From assembly GCA_030748555.1 (NCBI GenBank), contig JASMLT010000007.1:1-49334 (forward strand): a stretch of DNA of 49,334 nucleotides, in the 5' to 3' direction. Of this stretch, positions 40,980-49,334 are shown piece after piece. Position 1 is the stretch's first letter; each line of letters begins with the position of its first letter. The translations under genes and the position numbers were made by a program. This DNA is from Acidimicrobiales bacterium (GTDB lineage Bacteria; Actinomycetota; Acidimicrobiia; Acidimicrobiales; MedAcidi-G1). The notes beneath the pieces were generated by a model. It was given only the letters and a program-made list of their open reading frames with translations, ran no database searches and had not been told where the DNA came from.

Positions 40980-41687
40980 ATGAAACAGTCACGGAAGAAA
41001 AAACCTCTTCCAACTTCTTCCGAAAAGGAAATGACTGTGAGAAAAATGTTCGATCGAATAGCTCCACGCTATGACCTCCTAAATCGACTCCTAACCTTTG
41101 GTTTAGATACAAAATGGAGGGAAAAAACCGTCAAACACATTTACGCTTACCCAGGCGCGAAAGTTCTTGATGTCGCCTGTGGCACAGGTGACCTGTGCGA
41201 CTCGTTACACAAAGCTGGAATCAAAGCAATTGGAATGGATTTTTCACGCGGAATGTTGACATCTTTCAATTCGAAAGCCCCATTGATTAATGGTGATGCT
41301 CTAAAAATACCTGTACACGATTCCTCTGTAGACGGAGTCACGTGCGGATTTGCGCTTAGAAACTTTCTTGATATAAACCCGTTCCTGAACGAAGTGTCAA
41401 GAATACTGAAACCAGGCTCGCGAGTAGCACTTCTTGAAGTAGATCAACCAGGGAACCGCTATATCAGAACAGGTCATTCTTTTTATTTCAATAAAATAGT
41501 CCCAATTATCGGAGGACTATTCTCTGATAAAGACGCATACAGCTACCTTCCAAGTTCTGTCATATACCTCCCCGAAGAAAATGAAATGATCAAAATGATT
41601 GAGCGATCCGGACTCAGTAATGTGAAAAAATACCGACTTACTGGTGGAATAGTTCAACTGCTCGTTGCAGAGAAACCAGAAAATTAA
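40980..41687 (+). CDS. menG: demethylmenaquinone methyltransferase
   Basis: VRKMFDRIAPRYDLLNRLLTFGLDTKWREKTV, VLDVACGTGDLCDSL. Confidence 0.95.
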   Translation: MKQSRKKKPLPTSSEKEMTVRKMFDRIAPRYDLLNRLLTFGLDTKWREKTVKHIYAYPGAKVLDVACGTGDLCDSLHKAGIKAIGMDFSRGMLTSFNSKAPLINGDALKIPVHDSSVDGVTCGFALRNFLDINPFLNEVSRILKPGSRVALLEVDQPGNRYIRTGHSFYFNKIVPIIGGLFSDKDAYSYLPSSVIYLPEENEMIKMIERSGLSNVKKYRLTGGIVQLLVAEKPEN

Positions 41688-42550
41688 GAAGGAATCAAGA
41701 GACCCACTGTCAAGAGAACTCCAAACGAAATTTGCAAAGCCCCCACTAACCTCAAAGCATTATTCCAGCCTGTAACGTCATTTGCCTCATAAACAATCTT
41801 TACGCTCCTGTAGAGAAGTGGAACAGCAAGTGAAACTAGCAGTACCCAAATATGCCACAAACAAATCAATAAACTTAAGAGAAGACTTAAAACAACTATC
41901 ACTCCAAATAAATTTCGACTTGCTCTTTCGCCCATCAGAACGGAAAGGGTGCGTTTTTCAACTTTTTTGTCATTTTCGTAATCGCGCAAATTGTTCACAG
42001 TCAAAAGAGCACAAGAAAGCAGTCCAGTAACACAACTTAAGAGAAAAGGTTCAATTGCAAGTCTTTCCGACTGAACAAAGAAACTTCCGTTAGTTGCGAT
42101 TATCCCAAAAAAAATAAATACTGCTATTTCCCCTAGGCCTCTATAGCCATAGGGTTTCGACCCTCCTGTGTAAAACCACGCTCCTAAAATGCAAATGAAG
42201 CCGACTGGAATGAGCCAAAGCGTTGTGATCAGCGACAAATACAAACCTGACAAAGCTGCAATCACAAACATTAGCAACGCTGCTTTCAAAACGTGAGAAG
42301 CTGGAGCTAGTCCTCCACCCACTAGGCGAGTTGGCCCTGTGCGTGCGAATCCATCATTACCTCTTATTCCATCGGAATAATCATTCGCATAATTAACACC
42401 TATCTGTAAAGCAAGAGCGACAATTAAACACAAAATTGCAGGAAACGGAGAGAATCCTTCTTCAAATGAAGCAGCACTTCCCAGTGAAACTGGCACTATC
42501 GCTGCAGGTAAAGTCTTTGGACGTGCTCCCAAAATCCATTTATTGGACAT
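41684..42550 (-). CDS. menA: 1,4-dihydroxy-2-naphthoate polyprenyltransferase
   Basis: ARPKTLPAAIVPVSLGSA, GVNYANDYSDGIRG, LTVNNLRDYENDKKVEKRTLSVLMG. Confidence 0.96.
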   Translation of the reverse strand: MSNKWILGARPKTLPAAIVPVSLGSAASFEEGFSPFPAILCLIVALALQIGVNYANDYSDGIRGNDGFARTGPTRLVGGGLAPASHVLKAALLMFVIAALSGLYLSLITTLWLIPVGFICILGAWFYTGGSKPYGYRGLGEIAVFIFFGIIATNGSFFVQSERLAIEPFLLSCVTGLLSCALLTVNNLRDYENDKKVEKRTLSVLMGERASRNLFGVIVVLSLLLSLLICLWHIWVLLVSLAVPLLYRSVKIVYEANDVTGWNNALRLVGALQISFGVLLTVGLLIPS

Positions 42551-42575
42551 TCTGTTCTGTTGATTCTCTAATTTC

Positions 42576-43793
42576 TCAAGAAGCTTTTTCTAAAATATGG
42601 ATACCACATGAAGAACCAAGACCTATCACATGAGCAAGACCGACTTTAGCTCCTTCAATTTGTCTGTCTCCCGCTTCACCTCGCAGGTGCGTAGTAACTT
42701 CAAATACATTCGCCACTCCAGTTGCGCCTATTGGGTGGCCTTTTGAAATTAAGCCACCAGAGACATTTACCGGCATACTTCCGTCTCTAAACGGCTTACC
42801 AGAATCAATAAAGTCTCCCGCTCCTCCAGGTTCACATAAGCCGAGATTGTCATAATGGATCAACTCAGCCGTAGCGAAACAATCATGCAACTCAACTAAA
42901 TCTAAATCTTCCGGACCCACACCCGCCATTTCATATGCCTGAGAAGCTGCATTTCTAGTAAGAGTGTTAACGTCAGGCTGAACCTGTCCGCTTTCCACAT
43001 ATGGGTCAGATGTCAATACGGAGGCAGAAATCTTTACAGCCCTTTTTTGAGTTTCCGTCGGTAAAGAACGTAGTTTTTCTTCGGAAACAAGTATCACCGC
43101 CGCAGCGCCATCCCCCGTAGGGCAACACATCAATAGTGTGTTTGGATAGCTCTGAACAGGTGCACCCATTACTTCTTCCATCGAAAACTCTTTTTGATAC
43201 TGCGCCAACGGATTAAGAGTCGAATGTTTGTGATTTTTATATGCCACACGTGCGAATTGTTCGAAACCGACTCCATCATTTTCATAGGCATATTGCATGC
43301 CGGCTTGAGCAAAAACACCTGGCATTGTTTCCGTTCCAAGAAAGCCATCTACACCCATAGCTGCGCCATAACGGCCAGAAGGTTCAAATACATTGCGTTC
43401 TGACTTTGTAGCGCCAGACAGCAAGCCCATTTTACCCATCTGCTCTACACCGATAGCAATTCCCATGTCCGCCTCACCAGCTTTTATGGAGAGATAAACA
43501 GTTCGAATTGCTGTAGCTCCAGTAGCACAAGCATTTGAAACGTTATAAGCAGGGATGCCAGTTTGGCCAATCTGTTTTTGAATTCGCTGCCCCATGCTAG
43601 TGCTTGCTTGAAAAAGTGTTCCTGCAGCCAATACATCCATATCATGAATCGAAACACCTGCGTCTGTCATTGCTTCCAGACTTGCCGTGGAGGCTAAATC
43701 AACTGCGTCCTGATCTTCATAACGTGCAAATTTCGTCATACTTGCACCAATTATCCAAATCGAATCACCACTCATTTTATTTCCTCTTTCCAA
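42576..43793 (-). CDS. thiolase-family protein (SCP2/acetyl-CoA acetyltransferase type)
   Basis: IIGASMTKFARYEDQDAVDLA, NVSNACATGATAIRTVYLSIKAGEADMGIAIGVEQMGKMG, GGLISKGHPIGATGV. Confidence 0.92.
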   Translation of the reverse strand: MERGNKMSGDSIWIIGASMTKFARYEDQDAVDLASTASLEAMTDAGVSIHDMDVLAAGTLFQASTSMGQRIQKQIGQTGIPAYNVSNACATGATAIRTVYLSIKAGEADMGIAIGVEQMGKMGLLSGATKSERNVFEPSGRYGAAMGVDGFLGTETMPGVFAQAGMQYAYENDGVGFEQFARVAYKNHKHSTLNPLAQYQKEFSMEEVMGAPVQSYPNTLLMCCPTGDGAAAVILVSEEKLRSLPTETQKRAVKISASVLTSDPYVESGQVQPDVNTLTRNAASQAYEMAGVGPEDLDLVELHDCFATAELIHYDNLGLCEPGGAGDFIDSGKPFRDGSMPVNVSGGLISKGHPIGATGVANVFEVTTHLRGEAGDRQIEGAKVGLAHVIGLGSSCGIHILEKAS

Positions 43794-43801
43794 TCTTCCT
43801 T

Positions 43802-44194
43802 TTAAACAGGCTTATAACCGAACGCTATACATTCTTTTCCATCATCGTCAGTACCGCACGAATAAGTTGTGAGGATCAAATTCATACCGAGTTCCGCATC
43901 CATTGGGTCTTCAAGACCAACTACATTCGAACGCACCGAAGTCCCATCAACTGTTTTCACTATTGCTGATACAAAAGGAACCGGAACAGAAGGAGCCGCT
44001 CTATGGACGATGCTAAACGATGTTAAAACAGCTTCATTTGATATGCGGTTTCTACCAAAATCAGTGCCACCACATGAAGCACATGCATTTCGTCTATCGA
44101 AAAACCTAGCAGAACAGTTATTGCATTCATTTGCCTCCAAATAAGGAGACTCGTCCAATACCAAGTAATCGACAATGGGGAGCTGTTCACTCAT
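43802..44194 (-). CDS. Zn-ribbon/OB-fold protein (DUF35 family)
   Basis: CNNCSARFFDRRNACASCGGTDF then OB-fold-like segment FSIVHRAAPSVPVPFVSAIVKTVDG; adjacent to thiolase. Confidence 0.88.
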   Translation of the reverse strand: MSEQLPIVDYLVLDESPYLEANECNNCSARFFDRRNACASCGGTDFGRNRISNEAVLTSFSIVHRAAPSVPVPFVSAIVKTVDGTSVRSNVVGLEDPMDAELGMNLILTTYSCGTDDDGKECIAFGYKPV

Positions 44195-44264
44195 TTAGAA
44201 ACCACCGAGTCCTTTCTTTAACTCACTGACTAATAAAGATCATATCGAAGATAATCAATATTTT

Positions 44265-44942
44265 TCACTGTGGAGAATGCCAGCTGCCAAGATGGACCAC
44301 TTCACTCAAGGGTCTTCTTTCCCGTTTTTGTGAACGCCCAACTTTCACTTCTTCTGTATCTGGATATCCTAAAATTAATACTCCCAAAGCTTCATAGTTT
44401 TGCGGGATCGAAAAATTTTCTTTTATTCTTTCCTCCCGATCGAACAGACCAATAAAACAAGTTTCTATCTGATTTTCAATAGCCAATAGTTGAAGTGCCA
44501 TAGTCGCGAAGGCAGCATCAGTTAACCAATAAGGGACTTTCCATTCTTTTATGTCTTCACCAAGGTTCGTATAGCTCTTATCGTCTTCTTTGTATCTTTC
44601 GATATACATAGAAGGGATACCAAATGGGATTATCAAAACAGGTGCTCTGAATAAACCCGGGAAGGGAAACTTGCTTTTGTCTTTCCCTGAAAAAGAAACT
44701 TTCCAAAAGTCGTCCACTGCTGACTTATCATCTAGTACTAGAAATTCAACTCCCTGAGAATTACCAGCTGTTGGTGTTCTACGCGCTTTGTCAATCAACT
44801 CAAGAATCAGACCCTTTGGGAGTTTACGCTCGACGAAAGAGCGGCAAGATCTCCTTCTACTCAATGTCGTCGCAACTGAATTTTTAGTAGAGCTGTCAGA
44901 CCAACTTTTCGAGGTCTTCAGCCATCGCCCAACCATACGCAA
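44265..44942 (-). CDS. nitroreductase-family protein; start uncertain
   Basis: SRRRSCRSFVERKLPKGLILELIDKARRTPTAGNSQGVEFLVLDD and ...ALGVLILGYPD. Confidence 0.85.
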   Translation of the reverse strand: MRMVGRWLKTSKSWSDSSTKNSVATTLSRRRSCRSFVERKLPKGLILELIDKARRTPTAGNSQGVEFLVLDDKSAVDDFWKVSFSGKDKSKFPFPGLFRAPVLIIPFGIPSMYIERYKEDDKSYTNLGEDIKEWKVPYWLTDAAFATMALQLLAIENQIETCFIGLFDREERIKENFSIPQNYEALGVLILGYPDTEEVKVGRSQKRERRPLSEVVHLGSWHSPQ

Positions 44943-45564
44943 TTAACACATCTCCACGCTTCAAATTAAGTGGTTTAAAAAAGGCAGCAACATCAGGATC
45001 TAATTTTTCAGGTTTAAGACTTGTGTGATCTACAACACACGCCGTCTCATCAGATCCCTTTGCAATGAATCTATGCTCATCATAAGAAAGAGATGACATG
45101 CCATACCGTTTGACAAGTCTTTTACCCCACGCCCGATCTTCACCAGTCTCTTTACCATTAGGAGCGGGAGCTACTCCAGTTAATGATTTAAATGCCTCGA
45201 AACCTGAAGGGTCGTTTAATCGCGCTCCCATAACAACATCTTCGTCTGGGAATGCCAAAACTGCACGACGAAGATGCTCAGTAACAATGGCTTTTAAAAC
45301 AGTGTCCCTTTTACTAGTCCTACTTATTGAGGAAAGGCCTATGATCACACTTGGAGTTCCACCAATTCTCTCGAGCGTGAAAAAAGAGAAACCTTTCAAA
45401 CGACCATTTTCGCGGGCAGTCGTACACAAAACCCACTCTTCAGTTTGTTTCGAAATTAGTCCTATTCCGAACGGATTCGGTCCCTCAGCGCAAAGTTCCG
45501 TCATTTCTTCAAGTTCAGCATCCCCTAACATGCTGCAGTCTTTTGTTTCGACCTCTATAGTCAT
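44896..45564 (-). CDS. hypothetical protein; start set at MTIEVETKDCS
   Basis: Long intact ORF between dnaE terminator and nitroreductase gene; no family recognised with confidence. Confidence 0.75.
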   Translation of the reverse strand: MTIEVETKDCSMLGDAELEEMTELCAEGPNPFGIGLISKQTEEWVLCTTARENGRLKGFSFFTLERIGGTPSVIIGLSSISRTSKRDTVLKAIVTEHLRRAVLAFPDEDVVMGARLNDPSGFEAFKSLTGVAPAPNGKETGEDRAWGKRLVKRYGMSSLSYDEHRFIAKGSDETACVVDHTSLKPEKLDPDVAAFFKPLNLKRGDVLIAYGWAMAEDLEKLV

Positions 45565-45599
45565 CGAAACCCAGCCCCCGTTTCCAATAAATTTAGTCT

Positions 45600-45642
45600 C
45601 TAAAAACAAGCAACCTGCTGAAAATCTCTCGTATCAGCAGGT
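45600..45642 (-). terminator. intrinsic terminator downstream of dnaE
   Basis: ACCTGCTGA-loop-TCAGCAGGT inverted repeat (45613-45642) followed on the minus strand by TGCTTGTTTTTAG. Confidence 0.7.
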
Positions 45643-45709
45643 CATCCATCCTGCCGGATAGTGGGCATTATCCCAACCCCGGGGAATCACTTCTTATAAC
45701 TCTTATAAG

Positions 45710-48700
45710 TCAAATGAACGAAACTGAATCAACTCCCAGTAAAATACGCAGTTCTGCAATAAGACCATTACTTGGATCAACGGAAAAATCATCAGAAAGT
45801 CTAAGTAATTGTCGATCACCGAGACGGAAAAAAACTTTCACATCTCCGGGATAACTGCTCAAAAGTTTCTTGATCTCCGAAACTGTACTCTCATCTACTC
45901 TTTCCAACGGTAGAGCTACTTGGATTGACTGTCCTAAGTCGGCGCTTGAAGTTTCAAAAGTTTCCAGATCGGAGCAAATCAATTTGGGTGACTCTTCTCT
46001 TGAGTCCAGTCGACCTTTAACAAGAAGCACTGAGTCATCCAGCAACTTATGCCCATGCTCTGCCATTGATTTTGGGAAAACCATCACTTCGATCGAAGAT
46101 GTCAAGTCTTCAAGGTCAAATGTTGCCATTAGATCACCTCGCCGCGTCCACCGTTTTGAAAGATTGGTTACTACCCCACCGGCAGTGAAAACCCCTCCGT
46201 CGTCTACTTCGCGAAGTTCGATAATCTTCGAGTCAGTTTTACGCGCCAATGCATTCTCATACCCTTTCAACGGATGGTCGGAAACATATAAGCCCAGCAT
46301 TTCCTTTTCAAAAATAAGTTTCTGTGGCTTATCAAATTCTGATTCAGGTATTACTGGTCGTTCATCGAAAACTGGTTCGCCTTCCGCATCTCCAAACAAT
46401 GAAAGTACGCCCATGTCGTGTTCCCGGCGGCGTGAAACCGTAAGGCTGATAAGTTCCTCATGCACTTCTAGTAAACCTTGTCGTGGGTGTCCGAAACTGT
46501 CGAAAGCCCCTGCTTTAATAAGTGATTCGACGGTTCTTTTGTTCAATACCGAAGTATCGCAGCGTTCTAGGAAATTGTAGAAGTCCTCAAAAGGTCCATT
46601 TTCATTCCGCTCTTCAACAATTAAATTCACCAACCCTTCCCCCACATTACGAACAGCAGAGAGACCAAAAACGATCTTTCCCTTCTCTCCATCTTTACTC
46701 AAGTTAGGAATTGGGGCGAATGAACTGTATGCCAAATTCACGTCTGGAACAGTTACTTCTATACCAAGTGATCGGCATTCATTCAAATAAATTGCTGCCT
46801 TGTCCAAATTCGATTTAACGCTTGTCAACAAAGCTGCCAGATACTCTACGGGGTAATTTGCCTTCAAAAAAGCAGTTTGAAAAGCAACCAGCCCATAGCC
46901 ATATGCATGACTCTTGTTGAATGCGTAATCTGCGAACTGTTCGATGATTTCAAACAATTCTTCCGCTAAAGAAGTTTCATAACCTGTTCGATTGCAGCCT
47001 GCTAAGAACCCTTCTCTTTCTTTCTTCATCAGAGCGCGGTCTTTTTTGCCACACGCTTTTCTCAAATTGTCAGCTTGTGCAAGTGAATACCCGGCAAATT
47101 TTTGAGCCACTCGCATAACTGACTCTTGATAAATCATTAACCCATATGTGTCGCTTAGAAGAGACTCTGCGTCTTCATGGAAATAAGTGACACTTTTCCT
47201 TCCATTTTTTCTGTCTGCATAATCGTTATGCATGTTTGCTGCCATCGGCCCTGGTCTATACAGAGCGACTAGCGCCGCGACATCATCAAAAGAAGTAGGG
47301 TTCAAAGAGCGCATCAGACTACGTATAGGTCCTGATTCCAATTGGAATACCCCTATCGAATCACCCCGTGAAAGCATTTGGAATGTTTTTTTGTCACTCA
47401 ATTCAATGCCATCAATATCTAACTCGAAATCTCGTGTTGATTTGATTAGATCAACAGTGTCAGTTATTACATCTAGATTTCGTAAACCTAAAAAATCCAT
47501 TTTAAGAAGGCCGAGTGCTTCTACTCCATACATGTCGTATTGGGTGACGATTGGTGCCTCGTCAGGTTCTTGTCCAGATTCTGGTTTCCTCTGAATCGGC
47601 AAATAATCAGTAAGAGGATCCTTCGTAATCACAACCGCTGCTGCGTGAATCCCGTCCTGTCTTCTAAGACCTTCAAGACCGCGAGCGACATCCACTATTT
47701 GCTTAACATCAGGATCCGCAGAATACATACTCCTCAGATCGGCTGCCATTTTGTAGCCATCGCTGTATCCTTCAACTTCTTCCATACAGGCCGATATTGG
47801 AGTACCTCGACCTAACACCAATGGGGGCATTGCTTTGGCGATTCGGTCACCTATTGCATACGGGTGGCCCAACACTCTTGCTGCGTCACGGACTGCTGCT
47901 CTGGCTTTGATTTGAGAAAAGGTAACAATTTGAGCTACATGATCACGACCATATTTATCTGCAGCGTAACGTATCAATTCATCCCTGTATCTAGAATCGA
48001 AATCCATATCTATGTCTGGCATGCTTATTCGATCTGGGTTCAGAAATCTCTCAAAGAGTAAGTCGTGTTTTATTGGATCTAAATCTGTAATACCGAGGCA
48101 AAAGGACACAGCACAGCCAACTGCACTGCCCCTACCAGGACCCACTCTTATTCCCCTTTCGCGTGCGTACCGTATTAAATCCCAAGTGATTAGAAAATAG
48201 GCAGAAAAACCCATATCGCTTATCGTTCGAAGCTCGTAAACTATCCGATCAGAAATTTCATCGGGCAACGTATCTCCCCAACGTTTCTTAGCTCCACTCA
48301 AGGTCAAGTGGGAAAGATAAGAATCAGCAGAATCGAATCCTTCGGGTAGCGGGAAATCAGGTAATTGTGGATTCCCGAATTCAATTTCCACATTGCAGCG
48401 CTCAGCAATCTCAAGTGTGTTATCGCAAGCCTCTGGTATTTCGCTGAAGAGGCGTCTCATCTCATTTGCTGATTTGAGATAATGCTGATCTCCGGTAAAT
48501 TTAAAACGGTCAGGATCACTCATCATGCAGCCAGTTTGGACACACAGCAATGCATCATGTGACTGTGCGTCCTCCTGTTTTACGTAGTGTGAATCGTTAG
48601 TAGCAAGTAGTGGAGCACCTATCTGTTTAGCCAATCTAACTAGATCAGGGTTTGTTTTACTTTGTTCTGGGAGCCCTTGGTCTTGCAGTTCTACAAATAA

Positions 48701-49252
48701 ATTGCCTTTCCCAAATATCTCTTGAAGTCGGCCAGCTTTTCCTAGGGCTCCTTGGAAGTCCTCGCGCAGAAGTGACTGCAAAACGTGACCGCCTAAACAA
48801 CCAGTTGTCGCAATAACTCCTTCGCTGTGATTGTCGAGGACTTCCCAGTCGACTCGGGGTTTATAGTAGTAGCCTTCTAAAAAGGCACGGCTAGCCAACT
48901 GGATCATGTTCTTGTAGCCAACGTTATTTTCGGCTAGAAGAGTTAAGTGGTACATGATTTTCTGTCCTGTATCAGTCACTCCACCGGAATCATCCATACG
49001 GCCTCTACGAGAAAAACGCTCATAGCGAGTTTCGTGTGCCATATAGGCTTCAGTGCCTATTATTGGTTTAACATCGTGATCTTTACAAGCACGGTAAAAA
49101 TCCAAAATTCCGTACATGTTTCCGTGATCAGTTATACCTAAAGCTTTTTGACCATCATCTGATGCAGCTTTAACCAACTCTCCTATGCGGGCTGCTCCGT
49201 CTAGAAGTGAATACTCTGTATGGACATGAAGATGAGTAAAAGATCCAGTCAT
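45710..49252 (-). CDS. dnaE: DNA polymerase III alpha subunit, DnaE1 type
   Basis: FTHLHVHTEYSLLDGAARI PHP domain, PDIDMDFDSRYRDELI catalytic motif, VGPGRGSAVGCAVSFCLGITDLDP. Confidence 0.99.
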   Translation of the reverse strand: MTGSFTHLHVHTEYSLLDGAARIGELVKAASDDGQKALGITDHGNMYGILDFYRACKDHDVKPIIGTEAYMAHETRYERFSRRGRMDDSGGVTDTGQKIMYHLTLLAENNVGYKNMIQLASRAFLEGYYYKPRVDWEVLDNHSEGVIATTGCLGGHVLQSLLREDFQGALGKAGRLQEIFGKGNLFVELQDQGLPEQSKTNPDLVRLAKQIGAPLLATNDSHYVKQEDAQSHDALLCVQTGCMMSDPDRFKFTGDQHYLKSANEMRRLFSEIPEACDNTLEIAERCNVEIEFGNPQLPDFPLPEGFDSADSYLSHLTLSGAKKRWGDTLPDEISDRIVYELRTISDMGFSAYFLITWDLIRYARERGIRVGPGRGSAVGCAVSFCLGITDLDPIKHDLLFERFLNPDRISMPDIDMDFDSRYRDELIRYAADKYGRDHVAQIVTFSQIKARAAVRDAARVLGHPYAIGDRIAKAMPPLVLGRGTPISACMEEVEGYSDGYKMAADLRSMYSADPDVKQIVDVARGLEGLRRQDGIHAAAVVITKDPLTDYLPIQRKPESGQEPDEAPIVTQYDMYGVEALGLLKMDFLGLRNLDVITDTVDLIKSTRDFELDIDGIELSDKKTFQMLSRGDSIGVFQLESGPIRSLMRSLNPTSFDDVAALVALYRPGPMAANMHNDYADRKNGRKSVTYFHEDAESLLSDTYGLMIYQESVMRVAQKFAGYSLAQADNLRKACGKKDRALMKKEREGFLAGCNRTGYETSLAEELFEIIEQFADYAFNKSHAYGYGLVAFQTAFLKANYPVEYLAALLTSVKSNLDKAAIYLNECRSLGIEVTVPDVNLAYSSFAPIPNLSKDGEKGKIVFGLSAVRNVGEGLVNLIVEERNENGPFEDFYNFLERCDTSVLNKRTVESLIKAGAFDSFGHPRQGLLEVHEELISLTVSRRREHDMGVLSLFGDAEGEPVFDERPVIPESEFDKPQKLIFEKEMLGLYVSDHPLKGYENALARKTDSKIIELREVDDGGVFTAGGVVTNLSKRWTRRGDLMATFDLEDLTSSIEVMVFPKSMAEHGHKLLDDSVLLVKGRLDSREESPKLICSDLETFETSSADLGQSIQVALPLERVDESTVSEIKKLLSSYPGDVKVFFRLGDRQLLRLSDDFSVDPSNGLIAELRILLGVDSVSFI

Positions 49253-49257
49253 AAGTT

Positions 49258-49334
49258 CTACAAATAATTCCCTGGCCTATCATCACCGATACCAGATTTG
49301 TCGTCGCCGCCTGAGTTCAACATACCTGGCGCAG
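49258..49334 (-). CDS. possible C-terminal end of an upstream gene cut by the window edge
   Basis: Open minus-strand frame ...APGMLNSGGDDKSGIGDDRPGNYL-stop to the window edge; too short to identify. Confidence 0.3.
   Translation of the reverse strand, partial: APGMLNSGGDDKSGIGDDRPGNYL

Noticed and set aside
45870-46580. 236-aa plus-strand ORF antisense to dnaE
   Set aside because: Shadow frame of dnaE with low-complexity Ser-rich composition.
1-49334. CRISPR arrays, transposases, integrases, toxin-antitoxin or phage genes
   Set aside because: Looked for repeats and typical protein motifs throughout; none were seen.

Overview
The window looks like a contiguous, gene-dense bacterial chromosome segment from a streamlined, AT-leaning actinobacterium. 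Affiliation to a marine Acidimicrobiia-type lineage is my inference, from MshD, an ANTAR regulator of PdtaR type, DUF3105, F420-type LLM proteins and the polA-rpsA-coaE-uvrB-uvrA and his-trp gene orders. I see no phage, transposon, CRISPR or obvious defence system; most of the content is core housekeeping. Main blocks, left to right: pgk (partial)-gap-rapZ; a methyltransferase and an EamA transporter; uvrC-uvrA-uvrB-coaE-rpsA-methyltransferase-polA-pdtaR; a DUF3105 lipoprotein and tRNA-Leu(CAA); a probable beta-propeller protein; YczE-like, LLM, SDR and EamA genes; fabD-fabG-acpP-fabF with convergent fabZ; hupB; a 13-gene his-groES-trp supra-operon; nth/mshD; menG/menA; thiolase plus DUF35; a nitroreductase; dnaE. 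The points most worth a second look are: a structured, terminator-ended non-coding element between nth and hisD (candidate sRNA or riboregulator, possibly 6C-like); a lipoyl/biotinyl-like C-terminal domain fused to FabD without an obvious modifiable lysine; a GroES-like gene inside the his operon; and separate HisA and TrpF rather than the actinobacterial PriA. I did not find a convincing wholly new multi-gene system.
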